A stretch of DNA of 9,494 nt, taken from NCBI GenBank assembly GCA_040756715.1, contig JBFLYE010000099.1:1-9494 (forward strand), in the 5' to 3' direction. The position numbers were made by a program, and so were the translations under genes. A model generated the notes under the pieces. The model worked only from the letters and a program-made list of their open reading frames with translations. It was not told the DNA's origin and made no database searches. The DNA is from JBFLYE01 sp040756715 [NCBI: bacterium] (lineage in GTDB: Bacteria > UBA9089 > UBA9088). Positions 1-6,973 of the stretch are shown here, piece after piece. Within the stretch, counting starts at the first letter, position 1, and every line of letters begins with the position of its first letter.

Positions 1-2
1 TG

Positions 3-92
3 AATGTTGAATTTTGAATTAAAAGGGAAAAAATTTTATAAAACTTAAACCTTCAATCCAAAATTCAAAATTTAGAATTCAAAATTTCTTAA
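3..92. repeat. AT-rich dispersed intergenic repeat, left copy
   Basis: This is a block of about 90 bp built from variations on TTGAATTTTGAATT and AATTCAAAATT. Its reverse complement closely matches positions 9238-9322. Shared stretches include TTAAGAAATTTTGAATTCTA and AAGTTTTATAAAATTTTT, with a short deletion (about 8 nt) and a few substitutions. The similarity is visible directly. That it is a genome-wide repeat family is inference from its non-coding position and its occurrence at both ends of the window. Confidence 0.75.
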
Positions 93-113
93 AAGGTGAA
101 TAAATTTTAAAAC

Positions 114-127
114 AGCTAAACACATAC
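114..127. repeat. 14-bp tag AGCTAAACACATAC, inverted copy at 9332-9345
   Basis: The sequence AGCTAAACACATAC is the exact reverse complement of positions 9332-9345. A shorter form, AGCTAAACA, recurs at 9461-9469. The tag lies on different sides of the AT-rich repeat in the two window ends, so it appears to be a separate module rather than part of that repeat. Its function is unknown. Confidence 0.6.
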
Positions 128-161
128 ATATTCCTTGATATAAAAGAGTAGGTGTTTTTTA

Positions 162-305
162 TGACGGGAGGGGGACTTGTGAACTTCGGATTTTCTAAGG
201 CTCATCAGTCGCTTTGCTCCTTCTTCGCCTAACAAAATCTCTCGTTCGCGGCCAGCCTCACTTTATCCTCCCATAAGGTCGGCGTTCGGCTGGCTTCAAG
301 TCCCC
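162..305. other. GC-richer non-coding patch starting with a tRNA-Leu 3'-end copy
   Basis: This patch is visibly richer in G+C than its surroundings. Positions 162-179 repeat the tRNA-Leu 3' end at 367-384 with one mismatch (15 bases identical), in direct orientation and 205 bp apart. The patch closes at 297-305 with CAAGTCCCC, the inverse of GGGGACTTG at 171-179. It also contains an internal inverted pair, GCCAGCC (251-257) and GGCTGGC (288-294). No convincing reading frame or RNA family is recognised. It may be a remnant of an element inserted at the tRNA 3' end, or a tRNA-associated dispersed repeat; both readings are inference. The rest of the gene-free stretch (1-366) holds only the repeats listed and unremarkable AT-rich DNA. 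Confidence 0.5.
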
Positions 306-366
306 TTCTTTTCTCTTTTGTTTCTCTATTAGCCATTATTTATCATCAACTTTAGTTTTATCATTC

Positions 367-448
367 TGCCGGGAGGGGGACTTGAACCCCCATAGGTTTC
401 CCCATACGCCCCTCAAACGTACGTGTCTGCCAATTCCACCATCCCGGC
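367..448 (-). tRNA. tRNA-Leu (anticodon GAG)
   Basis: Read on the minus strand, this is an 82-nt class II tRNA. The acceptor stem GCCGGGA pairs with TCCCGGC and is followed by discriminator A. The D-arm region GGAATTGGCAGAC is typical of leucine tRNAs. The anticodon stem TACGT/GCGTA (one G-U pair) holds the loop TTGAGGG, giving anticodon GAG, which reads CUC/CUU. A short variable arm follows, then a T-arm with GGTTCAAGT between G and C runs. CCA is not encoded, since the next bases are GAA, so it must be added by a nucleotidyltransferase. The 5' end lies 1 nt after the stop codon of the deacetylase gene, so the tRNA is probably cut out of the same transcript by RNase P and 3' processing enzymes. 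Confidence 0.95.
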
Positions 449-449
449 T

Positions 450-1349
450 TTAGCTAAATATCTCAATCGCTTTCTTTATAGTATTATAGTGAATTAAGAC
501 CGTATCTTCAAGCTTATGGGCATAACCTCCAGCCAGAACAATTACAATGGGAATATTTCTTTTTTTCGCATTTTCTAATACTATCTCATCCCTTTTTATC
601 AAACCATCCATTGTAAGCTTTAAAGCACCCAACTGGTCATCATAATATGGGTCTGCTCCCGCTACATATATAATAAAATCTGGACAAAACCTCTCAATTA
701 TCTGAGGAAGATCAGAGCTTATAATGGAAAGATATTCTTCATCAGATGTTCCATTTGGAAGGGCTACATCTAAACTACTTCTTTGTTTAATTAAAGGATA
801 AATCTTATCCTGATGTATAGAATATGTAAAAATAGACCATCTTTCCTTTGCAAATATGGCGGCTGTTCCATTCCCCTGATGGAGGTCACAATCAAAAACA
901 AGGGCTTGTTTTATCTTTTTTTCCTCTTTTAAAGCCTTTATACAAACAGCAATATCATTTAGCATACAAAATCCCTCGCCATGGTCAGGAAATGCATGGT
1001 GAAATCCCCCACCAATATTTATTCCAATCCTTTGCTCTAAAGCATGCCTTCCCGCAAGTAATGTTCCAGCGCAGGCATATTGAAATGCACTAAAAAGCTC
1101 CCTTGAATATGGAAGTTCAAGGATAGATTCCTCTTGATGAGACAATGCTCCCCTCTTTAACTTATCTATATATGATGGACTATGCACAAGAAGAAGGGTT
1201 TCAATATCTGCGGGTGGTGGTGGAACTATATCCCTCTTTAGAATTATCCCATTCTCTATAAGCTTTTCTACCACAAGCCTATATTTCTCCATAGGAAAAA
1301 CATGGCTTCCTATATTCGCATAATAATGTGGGGAATAGACAATCTTCAT
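450..1349 (-). CDS. Histone deacetylase family protein (zinc-dependent deacetylase, AcuC/HDAC-like)
   Basis: This is a 299-aa protein of the arginase/deacetylase fold (Hist_deacetyl family), expected to be cytoplasmic and to remove acetyl groups from lysines or from small acetylated amines. The active-site landmarks are all present: GGGFHHAF with the His pair 117-118, DCDLHQGNGT (153-162) with predicted zinc ligands D155 and H157, the third zinc ligand D233 in GADPYYDD, and the catalytic-tyrosine motif AGGYA with Y276. The length suits compact single-domain bacterial members. The ATG overlaps the TGA of the upstream DUF212 gene by 2 nt within CATGA, which suggests translational coupling; no clear Shine-Dalgarno is seen. 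The gene is the last protein gene of the pnp unit and is followed 1 nt later by tRNA-Leu. The substrate cannot be deduced: acetyl-CoA synthetase (AcuC-like), acetylpolyamines or other proteins are all possible. Confidence 0.92.
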   Translation of the reverse strand: MKIVYSPHYYANIGSHVFPMEKYRLVVEKLIENGIILKRDIVPPPPADIETLLLVHSPSYIDKLKRGALSHQEESILELPYSRELFSAFQYACAGTLLAGRHALEQRIGINIGGGFHHAFPDHGEGFCMLNDIAVCIKALKEEKKIKQALVFDCDLHQGNGTAAIFAKERWSIFTYSIHQDKIYPLIKQRSSLDVALPNGTSDEEYLSIISSDLPQIIERFCPDFIIYVAGADPYYDDQLGALKLTMDGLIKRDEIVLENAKKRNIPIVIVLAGGYAHKLEDTVLIHYNTIKKAIEIFS

Positions 1350-1771
1350 GTTAAAATTATAGCAACAATTATGCCAAGAATTCCGCCAGCAATAACCTCA
1401 ATTGGGCTATGACCTAAAAACTCCTTTACCCTTTCCATATCTATCCTTCCATCCTCAATCATTTTATTTAAAATCCTTGCCTGTTGTCCAGATGACCTCC
1501 TTACCGATGCCGCATCATTCATAATGATAAATGTAAAAACCAGGGCTATGATAAATAAAGAAGATGTCCATCCCTCTGTTCTTCCAATTGCCACTGTTAA
1601 GGCAACGCTTCCTCCTGAATGGCTGCTTGGCATGCCACCTGTTCTAAATAGGGTTCTTGCATTAAATTTGTGATGCTTTATCGTATAAATAAAGGATTTT
1701 ATTACCTGGGCGATTATCCAGGATAAAAATGGTGCTAAAAAAAAGGGAAGGGAGACAACCTCAAAAAATGT
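1346..1771 (-). CDS. DUF212/YuiD-like divergent PAP2-family membrane protein (start unresolved)
   Basis: The frame encodes the DUF212 (YuiD) family, small membrane proteins described as related to acid phosphatase/vanadium haloperoxidase. The conserved core is clear: GGMPSSHSGG, VAIGRTEGWTS, a hydrophobic segment, the NDAASVRRSSGQQARILNK signature, LGHSPIEVIAGG, and a C-terminal hydrophobic helix. The first in-frame ATG (1633) would begin inside the GGMPSSHS motif and lose the first membrane helix. Upstream, the same frame remains open to the TAA at 1772-1774 and encodes a family-like segment (LAPFLSWIIAQVIKSFIY, then a TLFRTGG stretch), so the real protein is longer. However, no ATG, GTG or TTG lies in frame there. 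An 8-A run at 1737-1744 (8 T on the coding strand) could hide a one-base error: with one more T, a TTG start near 1761 would open the whole frame. The coordinates give the open frame, not a proven start. The catalytic role of the family is not established. Confidence 0.75.
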   Translation of the reverse strand, partial: TFFEVVSLPFFLAPFLSWIIAQVIKSFIYTIKHHKFNARTLFRTGGMPSSHSGGSVALTVAIGRTEGWTSSLFIIALVFTFIIMNDAASVRRSSGQQARILNKMIEDGRIDMERVKEFLGHSPIEVIAGGILGIIVAIILT

Positions 1772-3026
1772 TTACAACTAATGAGAGTTCTTTCTTTTTT
1801 ATAGGACCAATAAATGCAAAGGAATATTGCGATGGTAAAAAGATGCTATTTGCCAAATCTAAAATGTCTTTTGAAGATACCTCATCAATCATTTTAATAA
1901 TTTCATCTATGCTAAATTGCCTCTTAAAATATGCCTCCTGCTTTGCCAATCTTTCCATCCTATTTGCTGTATTCTCTAAGCTTAAAAGAAAAGCCCCTTT
2001 TATTTGCTCCTTTACCTTATTAAGCTCTTTTTCTTTTACCTCTTCTACCTTTATCTTTTTGAATTCATCCATAATAAGGGAAATTGCCTTCTTGTAATTA
2101 GCCTTTGATGCCCCACAATATACAGCGAAAAGCCCACAATCCCTGAATGATTGGGGATAGGAATAAATAGCATAAGCAAGACCCCTTTTTTCTCGTATCT
2201 CGTAGAATAGCCTTGAGCTCATACCACCACCCAATATTGTGTTAAGAATACTTAAAACAAACCTTTTTTCATCTGTGAGCGGAAGCCCCCTTGTTCCTAT
2301 GCAGAAATGAACCTGTTCTGTATCCTTTTCCTTATTGATTATAGAGGATTGAATAGTAGGGATGGGAATTTGTTTTTCTGAATCCCTATCTTTTCCTTTT
2401 GAAAAATATCTGAAGACAAATTCCCTTGCCTTTTCAAAATTGACATTTCCAGAAATAGCAATGAGCATTCTTTTTGGGGTATAAAACCTCTGGTAAAATT
2501 CTAAAATTCCCTCCCTATCCATTAAAGAAAGGGTCTCTCTTTTTCCAATAACTGGTCTTCCTAAGGGATGACCTGAAAAGCTTCCTTTGATTAGTAAATC
2601 GTGAATCTCATCCTCTGGCGTATCTTCATACCTTGCAATTTCTTCTAAAATAACATTCCTTTCCATCTCTATATCTTCTTTTTTAAGGAGCGAATTGTTT
2701 ATAATATCAGAAAGAAGCTCAATAGCTTTTTCAATATGCTTAGAGGGAAGCTTTGCATAATAACAGGAATATTCCTTTCCAGTAAATCCATTTAGCTCTC
2801 CACCTAATCCCTCAATGGTTTCTGAGATTTCCCTTGCAGACCTTTTTTTTGTCCCTTTAAAGAGAAGGTGTTCAATAAAATGAGAGATTCCATTTTCTTT
2901 TTCTTCCTCAAAAACCGAGCCTGTGCTTACCCATACACCTATTGTGGCTGATTCTACATAGGGAACGCTTTCACAAATAAAGGTTATTTCATTTTCAAAG
3001 GTAAATTTTTGGTAGTTTTCGGTCAT
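1761..3026 (-). CDS. M16 family zinc peptidase (YmxG/processing-peptidase-like)
   Basis: This is a 421-aa peptidase of the M16 (pitrilysin/mitochondrial processing peptidase) family. The inverted zinc motif HxxEH is present as H49-F-I-E52-H53, with the distal glutamate in ERNVILEEI (E129 by spacing). The second M16 domain carries the usual EKRGLAYAIYS segment (about residues 279-289). A length near 420 aa fits the short two-domain class (YmxG, MPP beta-like) rather than long pitrilysins. No signal peptide is visible, so a cytoplasmic location is likely. The ATG lies 11 nt after the pnp stop codon with only a weak AAGAG as a possible ribosome site, so it is probably read from the pnp transcript. 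pnp followed by an M16 peptidase is a recurring bacterial gene pair, but the functional reason is not settled. Its 3' end overlaps the open frame of the DUF212 gene. Confidence 0.93.
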   Translation of the reverse strand: MTENYQKFTFENEITFICESVPYVESATIGVWVSTGSVFEEEKENGISHFIEHLLFKGTKKRSAREISETIEGLGGELNGFTGKEYSCYYAKLPSKHIEKAIELLSDIINNSLLKKEDIEMERNVILEEIARYEDTPEDEIHDLLIKGSFSGHPLGRPVIGKRETLSLMDREGILEFYQRFYTPKRMLIAISGNVNFEKAREFVFRYFSKGKDRDSEKQIPIPTIQSSIINKEKDTEQVHFCIGTRGLPLTDEKRFVLSILNTILGGGMSSRLFYEIREKRGLAYAIYSYPQSFRDCGLFAVYCGASKANYKKAISLIMDEFKKIKVEEVKEKELNKVKEQIKGAFLLSLENTANRMERLAKQEAYFKRQFSIDEIIKMIDEVSSKDILDLANSIFLPSQYSFAFIGPIKKKELSLVVNIF

Positions 3027-3037
3027 GGTTGCTCTTA

Positions 3038-5062
3038 TTATATTGCTTGTTTCTTGGAAAGATTTATCCTTCCCTGATTATCAATGTTTATAACCTTAAC
3101 GCTTATCTCATCGCCTTCCTTTACAACATCCTTAACTTCCTTTACCCTATAATGTTCCAGCTCAGAGATGTGGACAAGCCCTTCTTGACCTGGCAAAATC
3201 TCAACAAATGCACCAAAGTTAACCACCCTCATTACCTTTCCTTTATAAACCTTTCCAACCTCTACTTCTTCGGTAAAATACCTTACCATATCAAGGGCTT
3301 CATTTAGCTTTTCTTGTTCAGGATGAAAGATAGAAACCTTGCCATCGTCTTCTACCTTAATCTTTGCTTGGGTAACCTCGATTATCTTTTTGATATTTTT
3401 TCCCGAAGGGCCTATTAGGTCTTTAATTTTATCCTGCCTTATATTTATAATCACAACCTTTGGTGCGTATTGAGAAATCTTAGGAGAGGGCTTTGATAGG
3501 ACGCTATTCATCTTATCCAAAATAAAGAGCCTTCCTTTCTTTGCTTGCTCAAAAATTTCCTTTATAGTTTCTAGGGTTATACCTGAAAGCTTTGTATCCA
3601 TCTGAATGGCGGTTAGTCCATCCTTTGTTCCTGCTGTTTTAAAATCCATATCCCCTATATGGTCTTCCAGGCCTGTTATATCTGAAAATATAGCCCTTTT
3701 TCCATCCTCTTCTATAAGACCTATGGCTATTCCAGAAACAGGGTCTAAGATTGGAACGCCTGCATCCATAAGGGAAAGGGAGCCAGAGCAGACAGATGCC
3801 ATAGATGTAGAGCCATTTGATTCCAATATCTCAGAGACAACCCTAATGGTATATGGAAAAGAATTGTCATTTGCAATAACAGGCAAAAGGGCTTTTTCTG
3901 CCAATGCACCATGTCCAATCTCCCTTCTTCCAGGTGCTCTCATTTGCTTTGCTTCACCTGTAGAATAGGGTGGGAAATTATAATGAAGCATAAATTTCTT
4001 GAACCACTTTCCCTCTATCTCATCTATTATTTGCTCATCCTCCGTGGTTCCAAGCGTTGTTATTGCCATAGCCTGGGTTTTTCCCCTGGTAAATATGGCT
4101 GAACCATGCGTCCTTTTCAATACAGAAACCTCGCAAGCTATGTCTCTTATCTCATCTAGCCTTCTTCCATCCTCCCTTATTCCCTCATCAATAATTTTCT
4201 TTCTTATTATTTCCTTCTCTATCTTCTCAAAGAAATATTTTACCTCCTTTTTTGTCCCATTTTCCAAGGAGGGACCTATTTCATCCCATATCTTATCTAT
4301 ATCTATAGCCTTATCCTTTATTCTTTCGTAATAAAGCTCCCTTATCTTTTTTTCTACTTCTTCCCTATGAATCTCCTTTATAATGGTTATCTTCTCCTTT
4401 TCTTTTAATTCCTTTTGGAGGTCAATGAGGGTATTTATATAGCCCTTTCCAAACTCAATAGCCTCTAATATTTCTTCCTCAGGGACTATCTTGCAACCAG
4501 CCTCAATCATAGTAATTTTATCCTTACAACCTGCAATAACAACATCAAATTTACCCTCTTTTCTCTCCTCAAATGTAGGGTTAAGTATAAGCCTATCTTT
4601 TATCTTTCCAATCCTTACCGCGGCAACAGGACCCTTATCAAAGGGAAAAGAGCCTGCCATTAAGCAAGAGGATGTGCCAAGGATGCCTAGTATATCTGGG
4701 TCATTTTCGCCATCTATTGATAAGACAGTGGCATAGATATAAAGCTCATTTCTGATATCATTATCAAACAAGGGCCTAATTGACCTATCAATAAGCCTTG
4801 CTGAAAGGATTTCTTCTGGCCTTGGTGCACCCTCCCTTTTTATAAACCCCCCAGGGAATCTTCCTGCCGCATAATACTTATCCCTATAATCAACAACCAA
4901 AGGAAAATAATCAGAGCCACTTCCCTCCTTGCTTATGGTTGTTGTAACAAGGATAACCGTATCGCCATAGGTTACAACGCATGAACCATCTGCGGCCTTT
5001 GCCAGCTTATTTACCTCAATGGTAAGCCTTCTTCCTCCTAGCTCATACTCTATAGATTTCAC
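3038..5062 (-). CDS. pnp: Polyribonucleotide nucleotidyltransferase (PNPase)
   Basis: This 674-aa enzyme degrades RNA 3' to 5' by phosphorolysis, releasing nucleoside diphosphates; it normally works as a cytoplasmic trimer. The domains run in order: first RNase PH core (about 10-140) with FIKREGAPRPEEILSARLID; helical linker (about 145-285); second catalytic core (about 300-500) with APGRREIGHGALAEKAL, GSTSMASVC and GLEDHIGDMDFK, in which D467, D473 and K475 match the metal-site residues of Escherichia coli PNPase; a KH domain with GPSGKNIK (551-558); and a C-terminal S1 domain (about 602-669). It is somewhat shorter than the 711-aa E. coli enzyme, mainly at the C-terminus, but complete. The start is GTG, with its 5' end at 5062, just downstream of a good promoter at 5076-5104. 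No rpsO lies upstream, unlike the common rpsO-pnp order; a divergent nuoL is there instead. Confidence 0.98.
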   Translation of the reverse strand: MKSIEYELGGRRLTIEVNKLAKAADGSCVVTYGDTVILVTTTISKEGSGSDYFPLVVDYRDKYYAAGRFPGGFIKREGAPRPEEILSARLIDRSIRPLFDNDIRNELYIYATVLSIDGENDPDILGILGTSSCLMAGSFPFDKGPVAAVRIGKIKDRLILNPTFEERKEGKFDVVIAGCKDKITMIEAGCKIVPEEEILEAIEFGKGYINTLIDLQKELKEKEKITIIKEIHREEVEKKIRELYYERIKDKAIDIDKIWDEIGPSLENGTKKEVKYFFEKIEKEIIRKKIIDEGIREDGRRLDEIRDIACEVSVLKRTHGSAIFTRGKTQAMAITTLGTTEDEQIIDEIEGKWFKKFMLHYNFPPYSTGEAKQMRAPGRREIGHGALAEKALLPVIANDNSFPYTIRVVSEILESNGSTSMASVCSGSLSLMDAGVPILDPVSGIAIGLIEEDGKRAIFSDITGLEDHIGDMDFKTAGTKDGLTAIQMDTKLSGITLETIKEIFEQAKKGRLFILDKMNSVLSKPSPKISQYAPKVVIINIRQDKIKDLIGPSGKNIKKIIEVTQAKIKVEDDGKVSIFHPEQEKLNEALDMVRYFTEEVEVGKVYKGKVMRVVNFGAFVEILPGQEGLVHISELEHYRVKEVKDVVKEGDEISVKVINIDNQGRINLSKKQAI

Positions 5063-5075
5063 TTCTTATTTATAT

Positions 5076-5104
5076 AGTATAGCCTATAAGATAACTTTTG
5101 TCTA
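5076..5104 (-). promoter_or_regulatory. Sigma-70-type promoter for the pnp unit
   Basis: On the minus strand, TAGACA (5104-5099) and TATACT (5081-5076) are separated by exactly 17 bp, each 5/6 to consensus. Transcription would start near 5069, only about 7 nt before the GTG of pnp, so the 5' leader would be very short. The -10 box overlaps the palindrome TATAGCCTATA (5078-5088), and the spacer contains GTTATCTT, which is shared with the divergent promoter. Confidence 0.6.
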
Positions 5105-5134
5105 TTTTTTTGTGTTATGTAGAAAATAAATTTC

Positions 5135-5164
5135 TTGACCAAAATAGGTTATCTTTTGTAAGAT
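5135..5164 (+). promoter_or_regulatory. Putative promoter for nuoL giving a leaderless mRNA
   Basis: TTGACC (5135-5140) and TAAGAT (5159-5164) are separated by 18 bp. The -10 box is weaker (4/6). Counting 7 nt from its end puts the start point at about the A of the nuoL ATG at 5171, which also lacks a Shine-Dalgarno sequence. A leaderless transcript is therefore the simplest reading, but it is inferred from spacing alone. Confidence 0.45.
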
Positions 5165-5166
5165 AA
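5149..5166. promoter_or_regulatory. Palindrome TTATCTT-N4-AAGATAA over the nuoL -10 region
   Basis: Two perfect 7-bp arms are separated by 4 nt. The site overlaps the predicted -10 box of nuoL and ends 4 nt before its ATG. GTTATCTT (5148-5155) is also present in inverse orientation as AAGATAAC at 5088-5095, inside the pnp promoter spacer. It could be an operator for a factor controlling both divergent units. A chance palindrome in AT-rich DNA remains possible. Confidence 0.4.
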
Positions 5167-5170
5167 AGCA

Positions 5171-6973
5171 ATGAATTTAGTTTATCTTATTCTTCTCTTT
5201 CCTTTCTTTTCTTTTGCCATTATTTCTTTAATCACCCTTCGTTTTAAAAGATTAAGCTCATACATCTCAATCCTTGCTATATTTTCTTCCCTTTGTCTAT
5301 CTTGCAAGATTGCCCTTTTATTCTTTAACAACCCAAGCCCGATAAACCTTACACTCCCCTGGTTTATAACCGGAGAAACCCAAGTCTCTTTAGGTGCAAT
5401 TATAGACCCTCTTTCCATTATAATACTTATTGTTGTCTCTTTGGTAAGCCTCCTTATTCAAATATATTCAAGGGGGTATATGCAGGGAGACCCCGGATTT
5501 TCAAGGTATTATGCCTTTCTTTCCTTATTTTCCTTTTCAATGCTTCTTCTTGTTTTATCCAATAACTTTGTCCAGATGTTTATCTCCTGGGAGCTGGTTG
5601 GTGTCTGTTCTTATTTGCTCATTGGATTCTGGTATCATAAAGAATCTGCCGCAAGCGCAGGAAAAAAGGCATTTATTACAACCAGAATAGGCGATGTTGG
5701 CTTTCTTATCGGCATCCTCCTTATATTTAAGCTTTGTGGCACATTTGATTTCAAAGAAATTTCAAGCATTATTGGGAAGGGGCTTATTTCATCCCCTGTT
5801 TTAACCTTAATTTGCATTCTTGTCTTCTGTGGTGCGATTGGAAAGAGCGCCCAATTCCCCTTGCATGTTTGGCTTCCCGATGCAATGGAAGGTCCTTCCC
5901 CTGTTTCTGCCTTAATCCATGCCGCAACCATGGTTGCGGCTGGTGTATACCTTGTGGCAAGGCTATTTGGAATATTCTTCCTCTCTTGCTCTGCAATGGA
6001 TACTATTGCCATTATCGGAGGCTTTACCGCTATATTCTCTGCCACAATTGCTATAGCACAAAATGACATAAAGCGTATTATCGCCTATTCAACCCTCTCG
6101 CAATTGGGCTATATGATGCTTGCATTGGGCTGTGGAGGCTATACGGCAGGGACATTTCACCTTACAACCCATGCATTTTTCAAAGCCCTGTTGTTTTTAT
6201 GTGCAGGCTCTGTGATTCATAGCATCCATTCCAATAATATCTGGGATAGTGGAGGCCTTTTTAAGAAAATGCCCATTACAGGGATAACATTTCTATGTGG
6301 TGGTTTAGCCCTTTCTGGAATTCCACCCCTCTCTGGATTTTTCTCTAAGGAGATGATTTTATCTGTTGTCTATGAGAAAAGCTTTTTTCTATTTAGCCTT
6401 GCAATATTCACGGTATTTCTGACCTCCCTTTATACATTCAGGCTATTCTTTGTTGTCTTTTGTGGAAGCGAAAAAGGGCATTCACATGAATCCCCTTTAA
6501 CAATGACCATTCCAATGATAATTCTTGCTATTCTTTCTGTTATATCAGGCTTTTTTGAAAAGAAATTTTCTTCATTCATCGAAGGCAGTCATCATAGCGA
6601 AACTAGCATGCTAATTACCATTATTTCTGTTGCCTTTGCTTTTTTTGGAATATTTATCTCCTGGGCCATTTATGGAAAAAAGCTTGTTTCTAATCGAGAA
6701 ATAACCCAAAGGTTTTCAATGATTTCAAATTTATTGACCAACAAATATTGGGTTGATGAGATATATAGAAAGAGCATCATTGCTTTAACCAAGGCTATAT
6801 CTACATTGAGCGGATGGTTTGACCTATACATTATAGATGGGATGACAAATGCAACAGGATTTTTGACAATAGGCTCGGGAAGGATATTAAGGTTCATCCA
6901 AACAGGCCTTATCCAAAGCTATATTTTATTTGCCTCTTTGGGAATAATTTTTCTTATTTTCTTCTTCCTCTAA
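5171..6973 (+). CDS. nuoL: NADH-quinone oxidoreductase subunit L (complex I antiporter-like subunit)
   Basis: This 600-aa polytopic membrane protein is close to the 613 aa of E. coli NuoL. It is the distal proton-pumping subunit of respiratory complex I. Key residues match by position: E141 in SWELVGVCSYLLIGFW, K225 in GAIGKSAQFPLHVWLPDAM, H250 in GPSPVSALIHAATMVAAGVYL, H334 and K338 in THAFFKALLF, and K393 in GFFSKEMIL. The C-terminus has NKYWVDEIYRKS, a linker and a last helix (about 526-600), which are the lateral-helix and anchor features of true NuoL rather than NuoM/NuoN. It has no Shine-Dalgarno and a probable leaderless mRNA. The neighbours are odd: nuoL normally sits between nuoK and nuoM, but here it is flanked by divergent pnp and an unknown small gene. 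It could serve a complex I encoded elsewhere or another ion-translocating complex. Confidence 0.95.
   Translation: MNLVYLILLFPFFSFAIISLITLRFKRLSSYISILAIFSSLCLSCKIALLFFNNPSPINLTLPWFITGETQVSLGAIIDPLSIIILIVVSLVSLLIQIYSRGYMQGDPGFSRYYAFLSLFSFSMLLLVLSNNFVQMFISWELVGVCSYLLIGFWYHKESAASAGKKAFITTRIGDVGFLIGILLIFKLCGTFDFKEISSIIGKGLISSPVLTLICILVFCGAIGKSAQFPLHVWLPDAMEGPSPVSALIHAATMVAAGVYLVARLFGIFFLSCSAMDTIAIIGGFTAIFSATIAIAQNDIKRIIAYSTLSQLGYMMLALGCGGYTAGTFHLTTHAFFKALLFLCAGSVIHSIHSNNIWDSGGLFKKMPITGITFLCGGLALSGIPPLSGFFSKEMILSVVYEKSFFLFSLAIFTVFLTSLYTFRLFFVVFCGSEKGHSHESPLTMTIPMIILAILSVISGFFEKKFSSFIEGSHHSETSMLITIISVAFAFFGIFISWAIYGKKLVSNREITQRFSMISNLLTNKYWVDEIYRKSIIALTKAISTLSGWFDLYIIDGMTNATGFLTIGSGRILRFIQTGLIQSYILFASLGIIFLIFFFL

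Noticed and set aside
3-92. CRISPR-like short repeats in the AT-rich end
   Set aside because: The units are irregular low-complexity TTGAATTTTGAATT variants with no constant spacers, and no cas genes are present.
162-305. Second tRNA gene or structured RNA
   Set aside because: Only the 3' end of the tRNA is duplicated; no D-arm, anticodon arm or 5' acceptor strand can be built from the patch.
1346-1633. DUF212 gene starting at the ATG at 1633 (95 aa)
   Set aside because: This start falls inside the conserved GGMPSSHS motif and removes an upstream segment that still looks like the family's first helix; it may only be where a gene caller is forced to begin.
1729-2097. Open frame of 122 codons on the plus strand opposite the M16 peptidase
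   Set aside because: It is a Ser/Phe-rich antisense shadow overlapping the conserved C-terminal domain of the peptidase.
5635-6069. Open frame of 144 codons on the minus strand opposite nuoL
   Set aside because: It lies wholly inside nuoL, whose translation shows all expected conserved motifs; the antisense product resembles no family and has no ribosome site.
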